Part shown: one piece after another, positions 45,207 to 55,312 of the stretch
Numbering within the stretch: position 1 is the stretch's first letter
Layout: each line of letters opens with the position of its first letter
Position numbers and translations under genes: made by a program
Source of the DNA: Telluria beijingensis
Lineage (GTDB): Bacteria > Pseudomonadota > Gammaproteobacteria > Burkholderiales > Burkholderiaceae_D
Assembly (NCBI RefSeq): GCF_030770395.1
Contig: NZ_CP132480.1
Location: 2,433,979-2,497,978, forward strand
Direction of reading: 5' to 3'
DNA: 64,000 nucleotides
The notes under the pieces: model-generated
What the model saw: the letters and a program-made list of their open reading frames with translations, nothing else
Database searches by the model: none
What the model was told of the DNA's origin: nothing

Positions 45207-48200
45207 ATGGGAATGAATCGTAGGCAGTTCCTCCGCGTAAGCGGCGCGGGACTGGCCGTTTCCACCATCGTCGCGCTCGGCTTCTCGCCGTTGCCGGCAA
45301 TGGCGGAGACGCGGCACTATAAACTGGCGAAAGCCAAGGAGACGCGCAATACCTGCCCGTACTGCTCGGTGGGCTGCGGCCTGCTGATGTACAGCATCGG
45401 CGACGGCGCGAAAAACGTCACCTCCAGCATCATGCACATCGAAGGCGACCCGGACCATCCAGTGAACCGCGGCACCCTGTGCCCGAAAGGCGCCGGCCTG
45501 CTCGACTTCGTGCATTCGCCGAACCGCCTCAAGTACCCGGAAGTCCGCGAGCCAGGAAGCAAGGAATGGAAGCGCATTTCCTGGGACCAGGCGATGTCGC
45601 GCATCGCCAAGTTCATGAAGGACGACCGCGACGCGAACTTCGTGGTCAACAATGCCGAAGGCAAACTAGTCAACCGATGGACCAGCACCGGCATGCTGTG
45701 TGCGTCCGCGGCGAGCAACGAAACGGGCTACATCACGCACAAAGCAATGCGTTCGATGGGCATGCTCGTCTTCGATAACCAGGCTCGCGTTTGACACGGA
45801 CCTACGGTGGCCGGTCTGGCCCCGACGTTCGGACGTGGCGCGATGACCAACCATTGGGTTGACATCAAGAATGCCGATGTAGTACTGATTATGGGCGGCA
45901 ATGCCGCCGAGGCCCACCCCTGCGGTTTCAAGTGGGTGATCGAAGCCAAGCATCACAATAAAGCCAAGCTGGTCGTGGTCGACCCGCGCTTCACGCGTTC
46001 GGCCGCCATGAGCGACTATTACGCGCCGATCCGCGCCGGCTCCGACATCGCCTTCCTGGGCGGCGTCATCAATTACCTGCTGAGCAACGACAAGATCCAG
46101 ACCGAATACGTCCGGAACTACACCAATGCCAGCTTCATCGTCGGTCCCGACTTCACGTTCGAGGACGGTATCTTCTCGGGCTACGACGAGACCAAGCGCC
46201 GCTACGACAACAAGTCGTGGGGCTACGCCATGGGTGAAGACGGTTTTGCCAAGGTCGATCCGACCATGCAAGACCCGAATTGCGTCCTGCAGGTGATGAA
46301 GCGCCATTACTCGCGCTACACCCCCGAGCAGGTGAGCAAGATCACCGGCACCCCGGTCAAGCAGTTCATGAAAGTCTGCGAATACATCGCGTCGACCGCC
46401 GTCCCTGGCCGCGCCATGACGATCATGTATGCGCTGGGCTGGACCCAGCACAGCCAGGGTTCGCAGATCATCCGTACCGGCGCCATCATGCAGCTGCTGC
46501 TGGGCAACGTCGGCGTCGCCGGCGGCGGCCTGAACGCGTTGCGCGGTCACTCCAACATCCAGGGCCTGACCGACCTGGGCCTGCTGTCGAACTCGCTGCC
46601 GGGCTATCTGTCGCTGCCGACCGACAACGAGCAGGACATCGAGACCTATTACAAGCCGCGCGCGCTCAAGCCGCTGCGTCCGAACCAGATGAGCTACTGG
46701 CAGAACTATCCCAAGTTCTTCGTCAGCCTGCAAAAAGCCTGGTGGGGCGACGCCGCGACCGCGGAAAATAACTGGGCCTTCGACTACCTGCCGAAGATCG
46801 ACAAGCTGTACGACGTGCTGCAGGCCTTCGAACTGATGGGTCAAGGCAAGCTGAACGGCTACATCTGCCAGGGCTTCAATCCTGTCGGTTCCTTCCCCAA
46901 CAAGAAGAAGATCATCACCGGCCTGTCGAAGCTGAAATTCCTGGTGACGATGGATCCGCTGAATACCGAGACCTCGGAATTCTGGCAGAACTTCGGCGAG
47001 TCGAACGACGTCGATCCGGCCCAGATCCAGACCACGGTGTTCCGCCTGCCGACTACCTGCTTCGCCGAGGAAGACGGTTCGCTGTCGAACTCGTCGCGCT
47101 GGCTGCAGTGGCACTGGAAGGGCGCCGAGGCGCCGGGCGAAGCGAAACCCGACATCGAGATCATCGCTGACCTGTTCACCCGCATGAAGAACGCCTATAT
47201 CAAGGATGGCGGCGCCTTCCCGGATCCGATGGTGAACCTGGCCTGGCCGTACAAGATCCCGCATAGCCCGTCCGCCGAGGAACTGGCCAAGGAGTTCAAC
47301 GGCCGTGCGCTGGCCGACATCATGGACGCCAAGGACCCGACCAAGGTCGTGGTCAAGAAGGGCGACCAGGTGCCGGGCTTCGGCGTGCTGCGCGACGACG
47401 GCACCACCGCCAGCGGCTGCTGGATCTATGCCGGCGCCTGGACCCAGGCCGGCAACCAGATGGCCAACCGCGACAATGCCGACCCGTATGGCGTGGGTAA
47501 CACGCTGGGCTGGGCCTGGGCCTGGCCGGCGAACCGCCGCGTGCTGTACAACGCCGCGTCGGCCGACCCGCAGGGTAAACCGTGGAATCCGCACCGCACC
47601 CTGGTCAAGTGGAATGGCACGGCCTGGATCGGTTCGGACATTCCGGACATCCGTCCGGATGCGAACCCGGGCGACGAGAACCGCGTGCAGCCGTTCATCA
47701 TGACGGCCGAGGGCGTGTCGCGCCTGTTCGCGCCGACCGGCATGGCCGAAGGTCCGCTGCCGGAGCACTACGAGCCGTTCGAGTCGCCGTTCCCGGTCAA
47801 CCCGATGCACCCCAAGAACCTGAAGGCCCGCGCCAACCCTGCGGCGCGCGTGTTCAAGGGCGATATGGAGGCATTCGGCACCGCCAAGGACTTCCCGTAC
47901 GTCGCGACCAGCTATCGCCTGACCGAGCACTTCCACTACTGGACCAAGAACGTGTTGTCCAACGCGATCATCCAGCCGGAGCAGTTCGTGGAGATCGGCG
48001 AAGAGCTGGCCAAGGCCAAGGGCATCAGCAATGGCGATATGGTGAAAGTGTCGTCGATGCGCGGCTTCATCAAGGCCAAGTGCGTCGTCACCAAGCGCAT
48101 TCCGCAACTCGATTGCGACGGCATGAAAGTGGATACGGTCGGTTTGCCGAACCACTGGGGCTTCGTCGGTCTGACCAAGCCGGGCTTCCTGGTAAACACG

Positions 48201-48278
48201 CTGACCCCGTTCGTGGGCGATGCGAATACCCAGACGCCCGAGTTCAAGTCGTTCCTGGTCAATATCGAAAGGGCTTAA
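45207..48278 (+). CDS. fdnG: Formate dehydrogenase-N alpha subunit, selenocysteine-containing
   Basis: The catalytic subunit oxidises formate to CO2 at a molybdopterin site in the periplasm and passes electrons to FdxH/FdnI. The frame is 1023 residues if UGA at 45792-45794 is read as selenocysteine 196, the same position as in E. coli FdnG (U196). The sequence around it, NQARV-Sec-HGPTVAGLAPTFGRGAMTNH, and the rest of the protein closely follow FdnG. A Tat leader (NRRQFLRVSG), and 4Fe-4S ligands Cys50, 53, 57 and 92 are present. A SECIS-type hairpin follows the UGA. AGGAG lies seven bases upstream of the ATG. Annotation pipelines would split it in two. Confidence 0.97.
45792..45832 (+). promoter_or_regulatory. 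Selenocysteine UGA and bacterial SECIS element
   Basis: After TGA at 45792-45794 come 18 bases and then the loop GGTCT (45813-45817), the same spacing and loop as in E. coli fdhF. The upper stem is GGCC (45809-45812) with GGCC (45818-45821); lower pairs CGG (45805-45807) with CCG (45822-45824) leave T45808 as a bulge, the key uridine bound by SelB. Confidence 0.93.
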
Positions 48279-48281
48279 GTC

Positions 48282-49211
48282 ATGTCATCACTCCAATCTC
48301 TCGATATCGCGGCGCGCTCGGCCAGTACGGCGACCGTGCCGGTGGCCCGGACCCACAAGCCCGAAGTCGCCAAGCTGATCGACGTTTCCAGCTGCATCGG
48401 CTGCAAGGCCTGCCAGGTGGCCTGCATGCAGTGGAACGACTTGCGCGACGACGTCGGCGACACCAACGGCACCTACGACAATCCGCGCGACCTGACGCCG
48501 CAGTCGTGGACGGTCATGAAGTATTCGGAGGTCGTTACCAGGACCGAAGACGAAGGCGACCGCCTCGAGTGGCTGATCCGCAAGGACGGCTGCATGCACT
48601 GCGACGAGCCGGGCTGCCTGAAGGCCTGCCCGGCGCCGGGCGCGATCGTCAAGTACACCAACGGCATCGTCGACTTCATCAGCGAGAACTGCATCGGTTG
48701 CGGCTATTGCGTCGCCGGCTGCCCGTTCGACGTGCCGCGGATCAGCAAGGTGGACTCCAAGGCCTATAAGTGCTCGCTGTGCGCGGACCGCGTGGCGGTG
48801 AACCAGGAACCGGCCTGCGTCAAGATCTGTCCGACCGGCGCCATTCGTTTCGGCACCAAGGAAGACATGATCGAGTATGCGGGCGACCGCGTGGTCGACC
48901 TGAAGGAGCGCGGCTACCAGAACGCGGGCCTGTACAACCCGGCCGGCGTCGGCGGCACGCACGTGATGTACGTGCTGCAGCACGCCGACAAGCCGAACCT
49001 GTACGCCGGCCTGCCCGAGAACCCGACCATCAGCCCGACCGTGGCGCTGTGGAAGGGCGTGGCCAAGCCGCTGGGCGTGGCCGCGATGATCGGCGCCGCG
49101 GTGGCGGGCTTCTTCCACTACATGAAGGTCGGTCCGATCGAAACCCATGTGGACGAGCCGGACGTGCAGCCAACGCCCCGCCCGGACCAGCGTGACGACA
49201 CCCGCGTTTAA
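48282..49211 (+). CDS. fdxH: Formate dehydrogenase beta subunit (iron-sulfur)
   Basis: The 309-residue protein has four 4Fe-4S cysteine clusters: [49 protein letters not shown] and [21 protein letters not shown]. One C-terminal membrane helix (near [16 protein letters not shown]) anchors it to the inner membrane. It carries electrons from FdnG to the cytochrome b subunit. It starts three bases after the fdnG stop; the ribosome-binding site is weak, so translation is probably coupled. Confidence 0.95.
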   Translation: MSSLQSLDIAARSASTATVPVARTHKPEVAKLIDVSSCIGCKACQVACMQWNDLRDDVGDTNGTYDNPRDLTPQSWTVMKYSEVVTRTEDEGDRLEWLIRKDGCMHCDEPGCLKACPAPGAIVKYTNGIVDFISENCIGCGYCVAGCPFDVPRISKVDSKAYKCSLCADRVAVNQEPACVKICPTGAIRFGTKEDMIEYAGDRVVDLKERGYQNAGLYNPAGVGGTHVMYVLQHADKPNLYAGLPENPTISPTVALWKGVAKPLGVAAMIGAAVAGFFHYMKVGPIETHVDEPDVQPTPRPDQRDDTRV

Positions 49212-49221
49212 GGAGAAGAAC

Positions 49222-49866
49222 ATGTTTATCACTCGCTATCGTGACCGTACGCGGATGAACCACTGGGCCGTGGCCCTGCTGTTCATCTGCGCGGGCCTGA
49301 CCGGGCTGGCACTGTTCCATCCTTCGATGTACTTCTTCACTGCCTTCTTCGGCGGTGGCCAGTGGACCCGCATCCTGCATCCGTTCTTCGGATTGTTCAT
49401 GGTGCTGGGCTTCGTGTTCCTGTTCTTCGCCGTGGTGCGGGACAACTTCTGGACCAAGGCCGATACGGAATGGGTCAAGAAGTCGCCCGAGCTGATCAAG
49501 ACGGGCAACGAGCACGCCTTGCCGCCGGTGCACAAGTACAACGCCGGGCAGAAGGCCGTGTTCTGGGCCTTCGCCGTCAGCCTGGTGCTGCTCTTGATCA
49601 CCGGCTTCATGTTCTGGCAGCCGTGGTTCGCGGACTTCTTCCCGATTCCGCTGCGCCGCATCGCCATGCTGGTGCATGCGGTGGCGGCCCTGGTGCTGGT
49701 GCTGAGCGTGATCGTCCATGTGTATGCGGCCATCTGGGTCAAGGGCTCGTTCCGCGCCATGACCCGCGGCACCGTGCACGAGGACTGGGCCAAGTCGCAC
49801 CATCCGCTGTGGTATAAGGAAGTCACCCAAGCCACGCGCGACAATGCCACGCGCAAGCAACCATAA
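49222..49866 (+). CDS. fdnI: Formate dehydrogenase gamma subunit (cytochrome b556)
   Basis: The 214-residue inner-membrane protein has four helices with histidines suitable for two b-type haems (MNHWAVALLFICAGL, HPFFGLFMVLGFVFL, MLVHAVAALVLVLSVIVHVY), and DFFPIPLRRIAML typical of FdnI/FdoI. It transfers electrons to menaquinone or ubiquinone. AAGGAG precedes the ATG at 49222; the gene is 10 bp after fdxH. Confidence 0.94.
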   Translation: MFITRYRDRTRMNHWAVALLFICAGLTGLALFHPSMYFFTAFFGGGQWTRILHPFFGLFMVLGFVFLFFAVVRDNFWTKADTEWVKKSPELIKTGNEHALPPVHKYNAGQKAVFWAFAVSLVLLLITGFMFWQPWFADFFPIPLRRIAMLVHAVAALVLVLSVIVHVYAAIWVKGSFRAMTRGTVHEDWAKSHHPLWYKEVTQATRDNATRKQP

Positions 49867-49881
49867 GGACCTCCCTGTTCC

Positions 49882-50901
49882 ATGAGTGTTTCCAAAGCAA
49901 CACCGCTGCTCAGCCCGGAAGAAATCGCGGTCCGGTCCGGGCAGCAGATGCCCTACCTGCACTTGCCAAGCAGGGCAGAGCTGTTCGCCACCCGTGAAAC
50001 CCGCCTGCGCGAGCTGGCGGCCGGGCATGCGATGCGCGACTTCCTGCTGTTCGCCGCCGAACTGGCGCACGTACAGCATGAAGTCCTGCAGGACTATCCC
50101 GACGTGGCGCTGCCCAGCGCCGACGACCTGCTGGCCGCCGGCCGCGCCGCCCAGGCGCCGCTGCCGGCGCCGCTGTGGCCGCGTGACCCGGCCTGGCGTG
50201 GGGCCTTGCGCCGCATGCTGGAGCTGATGGTCCCGCGCCTCGCGGGCAGCCCGGCCCAGGCCGCGGTGCAGGCCTTGCTGGCTCAGGACGATGCCCATCT
50301 CGAAGGCCAGGCCGAACTGCTGCTGCAAGGCGCGGCCGGCCTGGACATGAGTGCGGCGCCGCTGGTGGCGGCCGGCCTGCAGGTCTACTGGACGCATATG
50401 GTGCTGGCCGTGCAGCAGGCCCACGGCGCGGCGCGCCAGGAACCGTTCGGGCGCACGCTCGATGCGACCTTGTGCCCGTGCTGCGGCAGCCTGCCGACGT
50501 CCTCCGTCACGCGGCTGGACGCCAGCGGCAGCAACTTCCGCTACCTGAATTGCGCGCTGTGCTCGACGCAGTGGCATATGGTGCGGGTCAAGTGCAGCCA
50601 CTGCCAGAGCACCAAGGGCATCCACTACCACTCGCTGCAGGCGGTGGCCACCGATGGCGCGACCGAGGATACGGCGCAGGCATCGGTGCAGGCCGAAACC
50701 TGCGACGAGTGCGGCCACTACCTCAAGATCGTGCGCATGGAGAGGGATCTCCACGTCGATCCGGTGGCGGACGACGTGGCGACCCTGACCCTGGACATCC
50801 TGGTGTCCGAGGCCGGCTTCCAGCCGCATGGCGTCAACCTGCTGCTGCTCACGGGCGGCGAAGAAGACCCTGTGGATCCCGAACCAGCAAGGAGTAGTTG
50901 A
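49882..50901 (+). CDS. fdhE: Formate dehydrogenase accessory protein FdhE
   Basis: FdhE is a cytoplasmic protein needed for maturation of Tat-exported formate dehydrogenases. The 339-residue protein has the C-terminal rubredoxin-like region with four CxxC motifs: LCPCCGSLP, CALCSTQWH, CSHCQSTKG and CDECGHYLK. AAGGACCT precedes the ATG. It lies 15 bp after fdnI and its stop region touches the selA start, fitting one operon of formate dehydrogenase and Sec synthesis genes. Confidence 0.93.
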   Translation: MSVSKATPLLSPEEIAVRSGQQMPYLHLPSRAELFATRETRLRELAAGHAMRDFLLFAAELAHVQHEVLQDYPDVALPSADDLLAAGRAAQAPLPAPLWPRDPAWRGALRRMLELMVPRLAGSPAQAAVQALLAQDDAHLEGQAELLLQGAAGLDMSAAPLVAAGLQVYWTHMVLAVQQAHGAARQEPFGRTLDATLCPCCGSLPTSSVTRLDASGSNFRYLNCALCSTQWHMVRVKCSHCQSTKGIHYHSLQAVATDGATEDTAQASVQAETCDECGHYLKIVRMERDLHVDPVADDVATLTLDILVSEAGFQPHGVNLLLLTGGEEDPVDPEPARSS

Positions 50902-50903
50902 CC

Positions 50904-52355
50904 ATGTCGCTGACCGAGTCCGTGGTCCACGGCTCGAAGGCGACAGTCAAGGATCTGCCTTCGATCGATAAACTGCTGCGCCTGCCATCCGTGCAGGCGC
51001 TGGTTTCCAGTCATGGCCACACGGTGGTCGCGACCCAAGCGCGCGCGCAAGTCGACGGCTTGCGCGCGCAGGCCCTGGCCGGCGCGCTCTCTTCGAGCGC
51101 GCTGCTGCCGGAGGCGCTCGCCCAGGCCCTGGCCGGGCGTGTCGCCGAACGCCTGGCGCCGCGCCTGCGCCGGGTGATCAACCTGACCGGAACGGTCATC
51201 CATACCAATCTCGGACGCGCTGTATTGCCGCAGGCGGCGATCGACCACCTGGTCGCGATGATGGCTGGCCCGAACAACCTCGAATACGACCTTGCCAGCG
51301 GCGCGCGGGGCGATCGCGACAGCATCGTCGAAGGGCTGCTGTGCGAGATCACCGGCGCCGAAGCCGCGACCGTGGTCAACAACAATGCCGCCGCCGTGCT
51401 GCTGTCGCTGGCCGCCCTGGGCGGCGGGCGCGAGGCGATCGTCTCGCGCGGCGAACTGGTCGAAATCGGCGGCGCTTTCCGCATGCCGGACGTGATGGCC
51501 AGCGCCGGCGCCCACATGGTCGAAGTCGGCACCACCAACCGCACCCATTTGGCAGACTACGAGCGCGCCATCAACGAGCGCACCGCGCTCCTGATGAAGG
51601 TCCACACCAGCAATTATGCGGTGCAGGGCTTCACCAGCGCGGTGTCGGAAGCCGAACTGGCGCCGCTGGCGAGGGCGCGCGGCGTGGCGCTGGTCAGCGA
51701 CCTCGGTAGCGGTTCGTTGATCGACATGGGCAAGTATGGACTGCCGCAGGAGCCGACGCCGCAGCAGATGCTGGCGGCCGGCTGCGACGTGGTCACCTTC
51801 TCGGGCGACAAGCTGCTGGGCGGGCCGCAGGCCGGCCTGATCGTCGGCTCGAAGGAGTTCGTCACGCGCATCCGCAAATTCCCGATGAAGCGCGCGTTGC
51901 GCCTGTCGAAGCTGCCGCTGGCGGCGCTGGAGGCGACCTTGCGGCTGTACCTGCAGCCCGAATTGCTGGTGCGCGAGCTGCCGACCCTGCGCTGGCTGAC
52001 CCGCGGCCAGGAGCAGGTGGCGGCGAACGCCCAGGCCCTGCTCGAGCCGCTGCGCGCGGCGCTGGCGCCGCGTTATACGGTGAGCCTGGAATCGATGCTG
52101 AGCCAGATCGGCTCCGGCTCGCTGCCGATCGATCGCCTGCCGTCGAGCGGACTGGCGATTGCCCCCGCCTTGGCCGGCAAGCGCGGCGTCGGCACGGCGC
52201 TCGATGCGCTGTCCGAGGCGCTGCGCGGCTTGCCGCTGCCGATGATCGGCCGCATCGCGGACGACCGCCTGCTGCTCGATTGCCGCTGCATCGACGACCC
52301 GCTCGAACTGCTGGGGCAACTGGCTGCGCTGCGCGCGGCGCTGATCCAGGACTGA
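50904..52355 (+). CDS. selA: L-seryl-tRNA(Sec) selenium transferase
   Basis: SelA converts Ser-tRNA(Sec) into Sec-tRNA(Sec) with selenophosphate, using PLP. The 483-residue protein (E. coli 463) has LPSIDKLLRLPSVQAL at the N terminus, INLTGTVIHTNLGRAVLP, NNNAAAVLLSLAAL, and the PLP lysine Lys303 in FSGDKLLGGPQAGLIVG. The ATG at 50904 follows AGGAG by 10 bases; TTG at 50898 is possible. It is downstream of fdhE (2 bp) and upstream of selB. Confidence 0.97.
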   Translation: MSLTESVVHGSKATVKDLPSIDKLLRLPSVQALVSSHGHTVVATQARAQVDGLRAQALAGALSSSALLPEALAQALAGRVAERLAPRLRRVINLTGTVIHTNLGRAVLPQAAIDHLVAMMAGPNNLEYDLASGARGDRDSIVEGLLCEITGAEAATVVNNNAAAVLLSLAALGGGREAIVSRGELVEIGGAFRMPDVMASAGAHMVEVGTTNRTHLADYERAINERTALLMKVHTSNYAVQGFTSAVSEAELAPLARARGVALVSDLGSGSLIDMGKYGLPQEPTPQQMLAAGCDVVTFSGDKLLGGPQAGLIVGSKEFVTRIRKFPMKRALRLSKLPLAALEATLRLYLQPELLVRELPTLRWLTRGQEQVAANAQALLEPLRAALAPRYTVSLESMLSQIGSGSLPIDRLPSSGLAIAPALAGKRGVGTALDALSEALRGLPLPMIGRIADDRLLLDCRCIDDPLELLGQLAALRAALIQD

Positions 52356-52374
52356 ACCCTATGAAGGACTTTGC

Positions 52375-54294
52375 ATGATCGTCGGCACCGCCGGACACAT
52401 CGACCACGGCAAGACGGCGCTGGTGCGGGCACTGACCGGCATCGACGCCGACCGCCTGCCCGAGGAAAAAAAGCGCGGCATCACGATCGAACTGGGTTAC
52501 GCCTGGATGCCGCTCGAGGATGGCGGCCGGATCGGCTTCGTCGACGTGCCGGGCCACGAAAAACTGGTGCGCACCATGGTGGCCGGCGCCAGCGGCATCG
52601 ACTTCGGGCTGCTGCTGATCGCGGCAGACGACGGGCCGATGCCGCAGACCATCGAGCATGCGACCATCCTGTCGCTGCTTGGCGTGCGGCGGGGCGCTGC
52701 CGTGATCACCAAGATCGACCGGGTCGACGAGGATCGCCTGCGTGAAACCGGAGCGCAGGTTCGCGCCTTGCTGGCCAGCGTGGGGCTCGATGATTATCCT
52801 GTGCTGGAAGTGTCCAGCGTGCGTGGCGACGGCATCGAGGCGCTGCGCGCGCGGTTGGTGCAGGCGCTGCATGCGGCGCCGGTCGGTGGCGTGGCTGGTG
52901 CCGGATTCCGCATGGGCCTGGACCGCGCATTTACCCTGGACGGCGTGGGCACCGTGGTCGCGGGCAGCGTTTCGGCCGGCAAGGTCGCCATCGGCGACGG
53001 CCTGGCCCTGGCCGGCGCACCGGACAAGGTGTATCGGGTGCGCAGCCTGCAAGTGCATAGTCGCGCCGCGCAAGAGGCGCATGCCGGCCAGCGCTGCGCG
53101 GTCGGGCTGGCGGGACTGGAACGCAGCGACGACTTGCGTGGCCAGGTGTTGTGCGATCCGGCCATCGCATTGACCACTCAACGTATCGACGTCTGGCTAC
53201 AGGTCGCCTCGACCGAAGAGCGCGCGCTGCGGTCGGGCACCCTGGTACACCTGCATGCCGCGACCCAGGATTGCCTGGCGACGGTGGCCGTGCTGGGCCA
53301 GCCCTCGATCGCACCGGGCGCCGCGGCGCCGGCCCAACTGGTGCTGCACAAACCGGCCAATGTCTGGCACGGCGACCGTTTCATCCTGCGCGACGCGTCG
53401 GCGATCCGCACCGTCGCCGGCGGTTCGGTGCTCGATCCCCTGGGCCCGGTGCGCTACCGACAGACGCCGGAACGCCTGGCCTATCTGGACACCCAGCGCG
53501 CCGACGATCCGCTGGTCCGCCTGCTCGGCGCGCTGGCGCAGGCGCAGTACGGCGTCAACGGCGCGACCTGGCTGCGTAGCGCCGGGCTGGCGAGCTGGCC
53601 GTTCGATCTTGCCGGCGTGCCGGACATCGTGGTCGGCGCCGGCGGCGAATGGCTGGTGTCGCGCGCCCGCCTGCAAGAAAACGAGGCCGGACTGTTGCAG
53701 GCGCTCGGCGACTTCCATGCGAAAAATCCCGACGAGATCGGCCCCGACCTGCTGCGCGCGCGCCGCCTGGCCGCACCGCGCATGCCCGAAGCCTTATGGC
53801 TGCAGCTGACCGACCACATGATCGCGGCGGGCAGCATCGCGCGTCGCAACGGCTTCCTGCACTTGCCCGAGCACGGCGTGGCCTTGCGCGCGGCGGAGCA
53901 GGTGGTAGCCGAACACGCCTTGCCGAAATTGCTGGACGGGCGCTTCGATCCGCCCTGGGTGCGCGACATCGCCCAGACCGCGCGCCTGCCCGAAGTCCAG
54001 GTGCGCCAGGTGCTGGGCCGCATGGCGCGCGGCGGCGACGTCTACCAGGTGGTGAAGGACTTGTTCTACCATCCTGCGGTGATGCAGGAGGCCGCAGACA
54101 TTGTCCGCCGGCTGGCGCGCGAAGATGCCAAGGGAGAAGTCACGGCGGCGCGGTTCCGCGACGAGACCGGGCTGGGACGCAAGCGCGCGATCCAGATCCT
54201 CGAGTTCTTCGACCGGATCGGCTTCTTGCGGCGGGTCGGCGACGTGCACCTGCTGCGGCCGGGAACCATGCTGTTTCCTGAAACTACAGACTAA
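52375..54294 (+). CDS. selB: Selenocysteine-specific elongation factor SelB
   Basis: SelB brings Sec-tRNA(Sec) to UGA codons that have a SECIS hairpin. The 639-residue protein (E. coli 614) has the GTPase motifs GHIDHGKT (residues 7-14), [12 protein letters not shown] and ITKIDRVDE, two beta-barrel domains, and the C-terminal winged-helix repeats that bind the SECIS RNA. The ending [20 protein letters not shown] and [20 protein letters not shown] is typical. It lies 19 bp after selA, with a short leader. A small gene follows at once. Confidence 0.97.
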   Translation: MIVGTAGHIDHGKTALVRALTGIDADRLPEEKKRGITIELGYAWMPLEDGGRIGFVDVPGHEKLVRTMVAGASGIDFGLLLIAADDGPMPQTIEHATILSLLGVRRGAAVITKIDRVDEDRLRETGAQVRALLASVGLDDYPVLEVSSVRGDGIEALRARLVQALHAAPVGGVAGAGFRMGLDRAFTLDGVGTVVAGSVSAGKVAIGDGLALAGAPDKVYRVRSLQVHSRAAQEAHAGQRCAVGLAGLERSDDLRGQVLCDPAIALTTQRIDVWLQVASTEERALRSGTLVHLHAATQDCLATVAVLGQPSIAPGAAAPAQLVLHKPANVWHGDRFILRDASAIRTVAGGSVLDPLGPVRYRQTPERLAYLDTQRADDPLVRLLGALAQAQYGVNGATWLRSAGLASWPFDLAGVPDIVVGAGGEWLVSRARLQENEAGLLQALGDFHAKNPDEIGPDLLRARRLAAPRMPEALWLQLTDHMIAAGSIARRNGFLHLPEHGVALRAAEQVVAEHALPKLLDGRFDPPWVRDIAQTARLPEVQVRQVLGRMARGGDVYQVVKDLFYHPAVMQEAADIVRRLAREDAKGEVTAARFRDETGLGRKRAIQILEFFDRIGFLRRVGDVHLLRPGTMLFPETTD

Positions 54295-54305
54295 TGAGGT
54301 CGCCG

Positions 54306-54725
54306 ATGCAGATGAAAGCGATGTTCGCGTTCGCCGCAGCCGCACTAATCATGAGTGGCGGCGCATCGGCCTGCCAGGACACAGTCCCGAAGGTGGCGGT
54401 TCACTTTGCCGTCGGCGAACAGGCGCCGGAGCGCGTGGAGGCAGCCATCACCAACCCGGTCGAGAAGCTGCTTGCCGACGTGCCCAGGCGGGGCGATCTC
54501 TATTCAAGCACCAGCCATGGCGTTGTCGATATCGAGCTGCACTTCGATGGCGGCGCGACCGAGCGCGACCTGGCCGCCGTCAAGGCGCGTCTCGACGGCT
54601 GGCGCTCGGACAAGGGAATCGACGTGATATCGACCAGGATCACTCTCACCACGGCCTGCTTGAGCAAGTGGCCGTGGAGTGGCGAAGTCCGACCGGGGTC
54701 AATGCCCCGGCCGACGACGCCGTAG
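54306..54725 (+). CDS. Small periplasmic protein resembling the RND pump PN1 subdomain
   Basis: A 139-residue protein with a signal peptide (MQMKAMFAFAAAALIMSGGA; Cys follows, but the lipobox is poor). Residues 30-105 (EQAPERVEAAITNPVEKLL, YSSTSHGVVDIELHFDGGA, RDLAAVKARLDGW) resemble the PN1 subdomain of RND transporters, which have the pattern PxxVExxVTxPIE...SxSxxGxxxIxVxF. No membrane helices or other RND domains exist. GAGG stands before ATG 54306. The last 27 bp overlap the convergent PEP-CTERM gene. Function unknown; the likeness is by eye and needs a profile search. Confidence 0.55.
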   Translation: MQMKAMFAFAAAALIMSGGASACQDTVPKVAVHFAVGEQAPERVEAAITNPVEKLLADVPRRGDLYSSTSHGVVDIELHFDGGATERDLAAVKARLDGWRSDKGIDVISTRITLTTACLSKWPWSGEVRPGSMPRPTTP

Positions 54726-55283
54726 CGTGCCGACAACGCCGATCCCGGCAAGCATCAGCGCCAGCGAACCCGGTTCGGGCACCTGCGCCGGGCTCTCGAA
54801 GGTGAAATCGTCCATCGCGTAGCTGGCCTGGAAACCGGTGGACACGACCACGGTGTCGATCGCGCTGTTCCACCCCGCGTCCAGGAAGGCAGGCGCCTCG
54901 GCCAGCATGAGTTCGGCCGACGTTGCGACCAGTTGGCCCTGGAAATACAGGTCGAAACGCACGCTGCTGTCGCCATAGCCGGAGAACCAGGCGCCGTTGA
55001 AGACGGTCGGCGCCAGGAAGCGGATGGTGCTGGCGACCGGTCCGCCGTCGATCCAGTCGGTCGTGACACGTCCATGGCCGGAGCGGGGCGTGAACGGATA
55101 CTGCTCGCTGGTGATGACGTTCAGGCCCGACTTCGACCAGTCCAGCCCACCGTAGTTGCCGGGTACGGCGGCGATGTCGTCAGGGCCGACGATATCGTCG
55201 AAATTCAGCACGGCGGCCGATGCGAACGAAGAAAACAGCGCGATGGCGGCGCTGAAGGCGATGTTGCGGATGATGGAATGCAT
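54699..55283 (-). CDS. PEP-CTERM sorting domain protein
   Basis: The 194-residue protein has a signal peptide, a beta-rich domain (LNFDDIVGPDDIAAVPGNYG, NGAWFSGYGDSSVRFDLYF) and the C-terminal sorting signal VPEPGSLALMLAGIGV followed by a basic RRRRPGH tail. Such proteins are processed by exosortase and often belong to extracellular matrix or surface structures. ATG 55283 with AGGA upstream is the chosen start; ATG 55295 is possible. No exosortase is in the window. Confidence 0.88.
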   Translation of the reverse strand: MHSIIRNIAFSAAIALFSSFASAAVLNFDDIVGPDDIAAVPGNYGGLDWSKSGLNVITSEQYPFTPRSGHGRVTTDWIDGGPVASTIRFLAPTVFNGAWFSGYGDSSVRFDLYFQGQLVATSAELMLAEAPAFLDAGWNSAIDTVVVSTGFQASYAMDDFTFESPAQVPEPGSLALMLAGIGVVGTLRRRRPGH

Positions 55284-55312
55284 GGAAATCCTCATGTGGT
55301 GTCAGGTGATGG

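Noticed and set aside
45792..45794. Premature stop making fdnG a pseudogene
   Set aside because: The frame continues with a full match to FdnG, the position equals Sec196 of E. coli, a SECIS hairpin follows, and selA, selB and selC are close by.
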